From NCBI GenBank assembly GCA_030652255.1, contig JAUSAZ010000097.1, positions 166,977 through 230,976 of the forward strand: a stretch of 64,000 nt of DNA, written 5' to 3'. The DNA comes from Myxococcales bacterium (lineage in GTDB: Bacteria > Myxococcota_A > Polyangia > Polyangiales > Ga0077539). Position 1 is the first letter of the stretch. Each line of letters opens with the position of its first letter. A program made the translations under genes and the position numbers. Under the pieces are notes generated by a model that saw nothing but the letters and a program-made list of their open reading frames with translations, did no database searches and was not told the origin of the DNA. Below are positions 58,334 to 64,000 of this stretch, piece after piece.

Positions 58334-58974
58334 CCGGTGCAGGTGTTGAGCCCGGCGCAGTTGTGCTCGGTGAGCACGTCGATGTCGGAGTCGTAGGAGA
58401 TGCCCGCGCAGGAGTTGGCGCCGCCGCAGTGGGGGTGGATCTCGACGAAGCCGCCGAGCCCGTTGCACATCACGGTGAAGGCATCGAGGGGGTACTCGGC
58501 GACCGCGTCGCGGCGGGTGACCACCCGGTCGGCCTGGACGTCGCACTGGACGTCGCGGACGGTGACGCCCGCGTCGATCTGGGCGTCCAGGGTGGCGGTC
58601 GCGTCCGGAGCGGAGGCATCGAGCGTCGCGCCCGCGTCGCTGGTGGTGGTGGCGTCGGTGACCACGGGGACGTCGGTGGCCGCAGGGACGTCGGTAGCCG
58701 CGGGGACGTCCGTGGCCGCGGGGACGTCGGTAGCCGCGGGGACGTCGGTGGCCGCGGGGACGTCGGTGGCCGGGCCCGTGTCCGGCCTGGATCCGGCGTC
58801 GGCGCCGGTGTCGACCTGCACGCCGCTGTCGCTGCCAGTGGCTGCGTCGGCGGGGGCCTCCGCGGTAGGGGTGCACGAGGTCGCGAAGCAGAGCAGGCCG
58901 CTGATGGCGGCGGTGAGGAGCGCGTTGCTGGCCGCGGGTGCGGTGGGACGGGTGGAGTCTTCGTGATGGATCAT
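58312..58974 (-). CDS. Lipoprotein with two C-x-G-x-N-x-C-x-G motifs, candidate MNIO substrate
   Basis: A 220-residue predicted lipoprotein (F-A-T-S-C, Cys34). Residues 68-104 are a spacer of repeated ATDVPA units, then an Asp/Ala/Thr-rich part. The C-terminal 50 residues are Cys-rich: C183-G-G-A-N-S-C189-A-G and C206-A-G-L-N-T-C212-T-G-Y-T-C217. These resemble the C-x-G-x-N-x-C-x-G motifs of peptides found near MNIO genes. It is convergent with the MNIO/DUF2063 pair (22-nt overlap), so modification of these cysteines is plausible but inferred. The start is the ATG at 58974. A plain structural disulfide domain is the alternative. Confidence 0.78.
   Translation of the reverse strand: MIHHEDSTRPTAPAASNALLTAAISGLLCFATSCTPTAEAPADAATGSDSGVQVDTGADAGSRPDTGPATDVPAATDVPAATDVPAATDVPAATDVPAATDVPVVTDATTTSDAGATLDASAPDATATLDAQIDAGVTVRDVQCDVQADRVVTRRDAVAEYPLDAFTVMCNGLGGFVEIHPHCGGANSCAGISYDSDIDVLTEHNCAGLNTCTGYTCVLP
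58667..58774. repeat. Six 18-nt tandem repeats in the candidate MNIO substrate gene
   Basis: Units of the type GGGACGTCGGTGGCCGCG are repeated six times with few differences and encode the ATDVPA spacer. The unit length keeps the frame, so copy number can vary. Confidence 0.88.
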
Positions 58975-59134
58975 GGGGGATGTTCCGCGGACCGTATCCG
59001 AAGGAGCGGGTCGAGGGTAGCCGCGGCTGTCGCGTCGCATGATCCAGCGGGGCCGATGGGTGGAGTCCCACCCCCGGGCGTCGTTGGCCGCGCGAGCGCA
59101 TACGGTGTACGCCACTGCCTTAGGAGGACCGCGC

Positions 59135-59776
59135 ATGCAGCACGGAATGTTCGCAGCGAACGCCCCATCGGGCGTGACCTGTCCCTGGTGTAAGCGGCAC
59201 TGGCAGGCTGGCGCGCTCGGGGCGGAGTGCGGCAACTGCGGCGGTCCGCTGCCGCCGCCGCCGGGCCCCACGCGGGGGCACGGCCCGCCCCCGGCTCCGC
59301 GCCACCTGCCCGACAAGTACACGCGCGACGTGCTGCTCTGGAAGAACGTCGGGGCCATGGTGGGCACCATCTTCGCGGCCTTCGGCGGGCTCTTCGGCTT
59401 CCTCGGACTCGGTCTGGTCTTCGTGCTCCTCCCGCTCGGCCTCGGCTTCGTGGGCTTCGGGGTGCTCTTCGGTGGCATCGGGCTCGCGCTGCGCAGCGCG
59501 TCGCGCCGATCGGCGCTGCGGCAGATCGCGGCGCTGACCCACGGATACCCCTCCGAGGGCCAGATCATCGCGGTGTCGCAGGACACCAGCGAGACCATCA
59601 ATGGGCGTCACCCGTATCGCATCGAGTATGTGTTCCAGGTGAACGGGCAGCCGGTGGGCGGGTCGACCAGGGCATGGGATGTCGTCAACGCCCTGCGTCG
59701 ACCGGGCGAGCCGCTCTGGGTGGTGTTCCTGCCGAGCGACCCGTCGGCCAACTCCATCTGGCCGCCCATCAACTGA
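59135..59776 (+). CDS. Zinc-ribbon membrane protein, unknown
   Basis: A 213-residue protein. The start at 59135 is supported by an AGGAGG site 7 nt upstream (59122-59127), against an in-frame ATG 96 nt further up. An N-terminal zinc ribbon (C16-P-W-C19 ... C32-G-N-C35) is followed by a Pro-rich stretch, two hydrophobic helices (about 68-115; MVGTIFAAFGGLFGFLGLG), and a C-terminal soluble domain (about 125-213; EGQIIAVSQDTSETING, RIEYVFQVNGQPV), which resembles DUF3592-type domains. The function is unknown. It is divergent from the candidate MNIO substrate and convergent with the Kazal-type gene. Confidence 0.8.
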   Translation: MQHGMFAANAPSGVTCPWCKRHWQAGALGAECGNCGGPLPPPPGPTRGHGPPPAPRHLPDKYTRDVLLWKNVGAMVGTIFAAFGGLFGFLGLGLVFVLLPLGLGFVGFGVLFGGIGLALRSASRRSALRQIAALTHGYPSEGQIIAVSQDTSETINGRHPYRIEYVFQVNGQPVGGSTRAWDVVNALRRPGEPLWVVFLPSDPSANSIWPPIN

Positions 59777-59801
59777 CGGGCGGCCCGACGCGCAGGGACG
59801 C

Positions 59802-61247
59802 TCAGAACTCGCGGGGGCAGACGCCGCGGGCGCGGACGCGAGCCCCGGCGGACGCGGCGTAGCAGGAGTTGGGGTACGTGCGGCCGTCGCAGCCGCACAC
59901 CGGCGAGTACACCTCGATGCACGCCGTGGGGCGCGTCGCGCAGGCGCCGATGGTTCCGCACACGTCGCCCGCGCAGTACGCGTCCCGCGCGCAGTCGGCG
60001 TTCGAGCGGCACGAGGTCGCCGCGCAGGCTCCGCGCCCGCTCGTGGGCCGGTCGGGGCGGCACGAGAGGTAGGTCTCGCCCGCGCAGGAGCAGAAGGTCT
60101 CCGGCCGCAGGCACGCGATGGCCGCGGTGCAGAAGCCGTCGCGCACGCACGCGTCCGCAGCGAAGACGCACTCCTGCCGCGCGCCGCAGTCCCGCGTGGA
60201 GTTGCAGCGCCCGGACCCTGCGTCGACGGTGCCCGCGTCGACGGCCACCCCCCCGCACTCGCCGCGCGAGGCCACCCGCACGCCCGCGGCGGCGGCGGTG
60301 CAGGCGTTGCCGTAGGTGCGCCCGTCGCAGCCGCAGACGGGGGCGTACTCGCGGGTGCACCCGTCGGGCATCACCGCGCAGGAACCGACGCCGCCGCAGG
60401 TCGCGCCGTTGCAGTACGCGCCGCGACCGCAGTCGGTGTTGGTGCGGCACGCAGGGGCGCCGGCGTCACGGGACGGGCACGCGCCGCGCGCGCTCGTGGG
60501 CCGGTCGGGGCGGCACGAGAGGTAGGTCTCGCCCGCGCAGGAGCAGAAGGTCTCCGGCCGCAGGCACGCGATCGCCGCGGCGCAGAACCCGTCACGCACG
60601 CACGCCTCGCCCTGGTACACGCACTCCTGGCCCGGGCCGCAGTCCCGCGCCGAGGCGCAGCGCCGGGTCTCGCCGACGTCCACCGCGCCGGCGTCCACCG
60701 CGCCCGCGTCGATCGGGGCGCCGCACTCTCCGCGCGAGGCCACGCGCACGCCCGCCGAGGCCGCCGCGCAGGGGTTTCCGTAGGTGCGGCCGTCGCAGCC
60801 GCAGACGGGGTTGTATTCGAGGGTGCAGGCCTCGGGGCGCGCCGTGCAGGTGCCCACGGTGTTGCACCCGGTGCCCGCGCAGTAGCGGGCGCCCGTGCAG
60901 TCGGTGTTCGTGCGGCAGGCAACGCTGCCGGCGTCGAGCGACGGTCCGGTGTCGAGGGGCGTCCCGGCGTCGAGGGGTGGCGGCGGGTCGCCGGGGCAGC
61001 GCTCGCCCGGCGGCAGGCACCGCTGGAGCGACTCGCAGCAGGTCTCGCCGACGACACAGAGCGCCCGCGGACAGAAGGGGTCGGTCCCGGTGTCGACCGC
61101 GGGGCCGCCGGTGTCGACCGCGACGCTGGCGTCTTCGCCCCCGTCGTTGTCGTCAGGGCCGAGCGGGGTTGCGCCACAGCCGAAGGTCAATGCGGCCGCA
61201 GCGAGGCTCGCGGCCAGTCCAAGGTGGGGAGTGCGGGAGTGATTCAT
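59802..61247 (-). CDS. Kazal-type Cys-rich lipoprotein with duplicated module
   Basis: A 481-residue predicted lipoprotein (signal ending T-F-G-C, Cys24) built of short Cys-rich modules. Three Kazal-type inhibitor-like units are visible (about 135-175, 305-345 and 440-478), each with the pattern YxPVCGCDGRTYxNxC ... A ... GxC. Between them are two near-identical units containing CLRPETFCSCAGETYLSC. Kazal units usually inhibit serine proteases; the P1 residues differ, so targets cannot be named. The two middle modules are so alike in DNA that the duplication must be recent. It lies 136 nt downstream of tex's 3' end on the same strand but is probably independently expressed. Confidence 0.83.
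   Translation of the reverse strand: MNHSRTPHLGLAASLAAAALTFGCGATPLGPDDNDGGEDASVAVDTGGPAVDTGTDPFCPRALCVVGETCCESLQRCLPPGERCPGDPPPPLDAGTPLDTGPSLDAGSVACRTNTDCTGARYCAGTGCNTVGTCTARPEACTLEYNPVCGCDGRTYGNPCAAASAGVRVASRGECGAPIDAGAVDAGAVDVGETRRCASARDCGPGQECVYQGEACVRDGFCAAAIACLRPETFCSCAGETYLSCRPDRPTSARGACPSRDAGAPACRTNTDCGRGAYCNGATCGGVGSCAVMPDGCTREYAPVCGCDGRTYGNACTAAAAGVRVASRGECGGVAVDAGTVDAGSGRCNSTRDCGARQECVFAADACVRDGFCTAAIACLRPETFCSCAGETYLSCRPDRPTSGRGACAATSCRSNADCARDAYCAGDVCGTIGACATRPTACIEVYSPVCGCDGRTYPNSCYAASAGARVRARGVCPREF
60041..60580. repeat. Direct repeat in the Kazal-type gene
   Basis: A stretch starting at 60041 recurs at 60494 (offset 453 nt, 151 codons, in frame) and is identical for about 79 nt. 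It encodes the CLRPETFCSCAGETYLSC module. The feature spans from the first copy to the end of the second. Confidence 0.82.
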
Positions 61248-61382
61248 GGTCCTCCGAAGGATTCCCCCTGGAGCGGTGGTCGGGTTGGGCCCCTTCCGCC
61301 GGTGGAGGTGATCGCCCCAGTGTGACCCCGTCCGTAGCCGTGAGGCCAGAGCCTCGACCGTGGGAGGATGACCTGCGCCCCG

Positions 61383-63662
61383 TCAGCGCTTGAGCAGGCG
61401 CTCGAAGGGGTTGTTCTTGAACTCCTGCTTCGGCGGGGGAGGGCTCTGCTGCGGCCGCCCGCCCTGCCCCCCGCGGGGCGCCTGCGGTGCGCCCGGCGTG
61501 CCGCCCGCGGGCTTCGCCGCGATGGGCCCGGACTTCGCGGTGAGCGCGATGCGCTTGCGCACCAGGTCGACCTCGATGACCCGCACCTTCAGCTTGTCGC
61601 CCGCCCGGACGACCTCCGCCGGGTCGCGCACGAAGCGGTCGGAGAGCTGCGAGACGTGCACGAGGCCGTCCTGGTGCACGCCGATGTCGACGAAGGCGCC
61701 GAAGGCCGTGACGTTGGTGACGATGCCCTCGAGGGCCATGCCCGGCTTCAGGTCGTTGAGGGTGCGCACGTCGTCGCGGAACTTCGGCGCCTCGAAGTCG
61801 GCGCGCGGGTCGCGCCCGGGCTTCTGAAGCTCCTGGAGGATGTCGCGCAGCGTGAACTCTCCGAGGTCGCCGGAGACGTAGCGCTGCCACTGCACCTTCG
61901 CCGCGAGCGCCGCGTTGCCGACCAGCGTGCCCACGTCGGTGCCGAGGTCCTTCGCCATGCTCTCGACCACGCCGTAGCGCTCGGGGTGCACCGCCGAGGC
62001 GTCCAGGGGGGAGGCGCCGTCGCGCACCCGGAGGAAGCCCGCGCACTGCTCGAAGGTCTTGGGCCCGAGGCCCGTCACGCCGAGGAGGTCCTTCCGCGAG
62101 CGGAAGGCCCCGGCGGTCTCGCGGTGCGACACGATGCGCCGCGCCAGCGTCGGGCCGATGCCCGCGACCCGCGAGAGCAGCGGCGCGCTCGCGGTGTTGA
62201 GCTCGACCCCGACGGAGTTCACGCAGCTCTCCACTACCTCGTCGAGCTTGCGCGCGAGCAGCGCCTGGAAGACGTCGTGCTGGTACTGCCCCACCCCGAT
62301 GGACTTCGGGTCGACCTTCACCAGCTCGGCCAGCGGGTCTTGCAGCCGCCGCGCGATGGAGATGGCCCCGCGCACCGTCAGGTCGAGGTCGGGAAACTCC
62401 TCCCGGGCCACGTCCGAGGCCGAGTACACGCTCGCGCCCGACTCGCTCACCATCACCGTGAACACACCCCCGGCGGCGCCCAGCACCTCGCGCACGAAGG
62501 CCTCGGTCTCGCGGCCGTGTGTCCCGTTGCCCACCGCCACCGCCGCGGGGCGGTGCTTCGCCACGAGGCCCTTCAGGGTCTCCGCGGCCCGCGCCACCGA
62601 GGCGTCGCCCTGCACCAGCATCAGCACGGTGTGGTCGAGCAGCCGGCCGGTCGAGTCGACCACCGCGACCTTGCAGCCCGTGCGCTGCCCCGGGTCGATG
62701 CCGATGACCGTGCGCGCCCCGAAGGGCGCCGCGAGCAGCAGCGCCCGGAGGTTTTGCGCGAACACGTCGACCGCCCCGCGGTCGGCCCGCAGCTTGAGCT
62801 CGACGCGCACCTCGCTCTCGATGGAGGGCGCCACGAGGCGCTTCCACGCGTCGCTCACCGCGAGCTCGAGCTGCTCGCGCCAGGGCGACGAGGGGCGCCG
62901 ACCGGCGAGCACCCCGAGGTGGGCGATGCACCGCGCGGCGTCGACCTCCAGCTCCGAGCGCAGGACGTTCTCGGTCTCGCCGCGCCGCACCGCGAGGAAG
63001 CGATGCGACGGCAGCGTGCGCACCGCCTCGCGGAAGTCGTAATAGGCCTCGAACTTCGTCGGCCCGTCGACCTCCGGCGCCTTGATGACCACCAGCGTCG
63101 CCTCGTCGAGGTAGAGCTCGCGCGCCCAGCTGCGCACCGCGGGCGTCTCTGCCACGGACTCCGCGACGATGTCCCGCGCGCCCTGCAGCGCCTCCTTCAC
63201 CGTGTTGACCCCTTTGCTGGCGTCGACGAAGCGCTCGGCCTCGGCGAGGGGGTCACCCTCGTCGGGCTGCGCCGCGATGCGCTGGGCCAGCGGGTCGAGG
63301 CCCTTCTCCCGGGCGATCATCGCGCGGGTGCGGCGCTTGGGCTTGAAGGGCAGGTAGAGGTCTTCGAGCTCGGCCTTCGTGCGGCACGCGTTGATGCGGT
63401 CGCGCAGCGCGTCGTCGAGCTTGCCCTGCTTCGCGATCTCCTCGAGTACGGCGGCGCGGCGCTCTTCGAGCTCCTTCAGGTAGGCGTGGCGCTCCTCGAT
63501 GGTGCGGATCTGCACCTCGTCGAGACCGTTGGTGGCCTCCTTCCGGTAGCGCGCGATGAAGGGCACCGTCGCCCCGCCCACGAGCAGCTCGACCACGGCG
63601 TGCACGCCGCGCGCGGCGACCCCCAACTCCTCTGCGATGACCGTGACCGGATCGAGCGCCAT
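61383..63662 (-). CDS. tex: Tex-family RNA-binding S1 protein
   Basis: A 759-residue Tex protein: N-terminal helical domain (VPFIARYRKEATNGLDEVQI), a YqgF/RNase H-like fold (TVIGIDPGQRTGCKVAVVD), a helix-hairpin-helix region (ARIGPTLARRIVSHRE-like), and a C-terminal S1 RNA-binding domain (GMALEGIVTNVTAFGAFVDIGV, VHVSQLSDRFV). Tex binds RNA and is a transcription-associated factor in many bacteria, nonessential but conserved. The tail (about 715-759) is Gly/Pro/Gln-rich. Start supported by a GAGGAGG site about ten nt before the ATG at 63662. Complete and normal length. Confidence 0.96.
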   Translation of the reverse strand: MALDPVTVIAEELGVAARGVHAVVELLVGGATVPFIARYRKEATNGLDEVQIRTIEERHAYLKELEERRAAVLEEIAKQGKLDDALRDRINACRTKAELEDLYLPFKPKRRTRAMIAREKGLDPLAQRIAAQPDEGDPLAEAERFVDASKGVNTVKEALQGARDIVAESVAETPAVRSWARELYLDEATLVVIKAPEVDGPTKFEAYYDFREAVRTLPSHRFLAVRRGETENVLRSELEVDAARCIAHLGVLAGRRPSSPWREQLELAVSDAWKRLVAPSIESEVRVELKLRADRGAVDVFAQNLRALLLAAPFGARTVIGIDPGQRTGCKVAVVDSTGRLLDHTVLMLVQGDASVARAAETLKGLVAKHRPAAVAVGNGTHGRETEAFVREVLGAAGGVFTVMVSESGASVYSASDVAREEFPDLDLTVRGAISIARRLQDPLAELVKVDPKSIGVGQYQHDVFQALLARKLDEVVESCVNSVGVELNTASAPLLSRVAGIGPTLARRIVSHRETAGAFRSRKDLLGVTGLGPKTFEQCAGFLRVRDGASPLDASAVHPERYGVVESMAKDLGTDVGTLVGNAALAAKVQWQRYVSGDLGEFTLRDILQELQKPGRDPRADFEAPKFRDDVRTLNDLKPGMALEGIVTNVTAFGAFVDIGVHQDGLVHVSQLSDRFVRDPAEVVRAGDKLKVRVIEVDLVRKRIALTAKSGPIAAKPAGGTPGAPQAPRGGQGGRPQQSPPPPKQEFKNNPFERLLKR

Positions 63663-64000
63663 CTCTCCTACGACCTCCTCAAGACCCCCCCTACTGCCGG
63701 GCGGGGCGCGGAACCTATGCGCCCGCTCGGGGAATCCGCAACGCCTTGCATCGGCGGCCGGGACGTTGGTTGTCCGAGCACCCTCTCAGACGGCTCATCG
63801 TTGCTCTCTTCGAGCGCAATCTGCTTGCAGGCTGGGGTTCCGCGCGATGGCGCGTCACCCCAGGCAATAACAGGAGGGCCGCCCCGGACGTTGTCCGGGG
63901 CTCCGAACGGCCGTCTCTGTGCGCAGGTCGCCGGGGCCGCTGTCGAGCGAACGGAGGGTCATCTCCGGTCGTGGACGCGGCGCCTCCGGCGCGTCTCAGG
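63663..64000. other. Region upstream of tex to the window edge, no gene seen
   Basis: A 338-nt stretch with no convincing coding frame; the only short frames are of a few dozen codons. It holds the tex ribosome site (GAGGAGG) next to the tex start, and a 9-bp hairpin at 63881-63901. A gene from outside may end near the right edge, but this cannot be decided here. Confidence 0.5.
63881..63901. terminator. 9-bp hairpin upstream of tex
   Basis: GCCCCGGAC and GTCCGGGGC form a perfect stem with a 3-nt loop, about 220 nt upstream of the tex start. It could be the end of a transcript from beyond the right edge or a leader element. No T-run is present. Confidence 0.4.

Noticed and set aside
58667..58774. 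18-nt tandem repeats as a CRISPR or iteron array
   Set aside because: Units are back to back without spacers and lie inside a coding frame for ATDVPA.

Overview
The window looks like a piece of a myxobacterial chromosome (phylum Myxococcota, most likely class Polyangia). This is inferred from the very high G+C content with strong G/C bias at third codon positions, two membrane-signalling Ser/Thr protein kinases and a PP2C phosphatase, many lipoproteins with Asp/Ala/Pro-rich linkers, large secreted Cys-rich repeat proteins, an IgGFc-binding-like surface protein, and FHA/CpaF/TPR genes. Genes are tightly packed, many joined by ATGA/GTGA overlaps, and many start with GTG. I see no rRNA, tRNA, transposase, integrase, phage module or CRISPR array.

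Layout. 1-3990: partial IgGFc-binding-like lipoprotein, SAH/MTA-deaminase-like amidohydrolase, class II glutamine amidotransferase, Cys-rich lipoprotein. 4022-7677: sdhCAB (complex II) with an 18-bp palindrome just before sdhC. 7789-11110: small lipoprotein, secreted papain-like protease, LppC-like lipoprotein. 11099-14331: coiled-coil Ser/Thr kinase, TetR regulator and two lipoproteins on the minus strand. 14426-23215: metallophosphoesterase, membrane protein, ppc, PP2C phosphatase and DUF2079 membrane protein. 23333-26661: cupredoxin lipoprotein and a fused TRAP permease. 26787-30281: ArsR-methyltransferase fusion overlapping ahcY, then an RpoH-like sigma factor. 30343-35414: transmembrane kinase, TPR/PEGA protein and Cys-rich repeat lipoprotein, converging on a larger Cys-rich paralogue (35504-38995).

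39138-45443 (minus): GT-C-like membrane protein, tsaB, dtd, astA, ftsB-like gene and a GAF-GGDEF cyclase. 45465-50746 (plus): roadblock protein, aroQ, accB, accC and a large TPR protein. 50716-52490 (minus): an unrecognised pair, a J-domain-like protein and an internally duplicated protein. 52595-56523 (minus): TPR lipoprotein, CpaF/TadA-type ATPase, FHA protein and a lipoprotein, without any pilin or secretin. 56625-58974: a DUF692 (MNIO) enzyme with its DUF2063-type partner, converging on a lipoprotein whose C-terminus carries two C-x-G-x-N-x-C-x-G motifs; this is the best candidate for an undescribed system (a lipid-anchored, Cys-modified RiPP-like product). 59135-63662: zinc-ribbon membrane protein, Kazal-type lipoprotein and tex.

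How the genes work together. ahcY, the ArsR-methyltransferase and possibly the amidohydrolase concern S-adenosylhomocysteine removal. sdhCAB and ppc belong to central carbon metabolism. accB and accC supply malonyl-CoA. The kinases, phosphatase, FHA protein, GGDEF protein and roadblock protein are signalling parts. Many of the remaining genes encode envelope lipoproteins.
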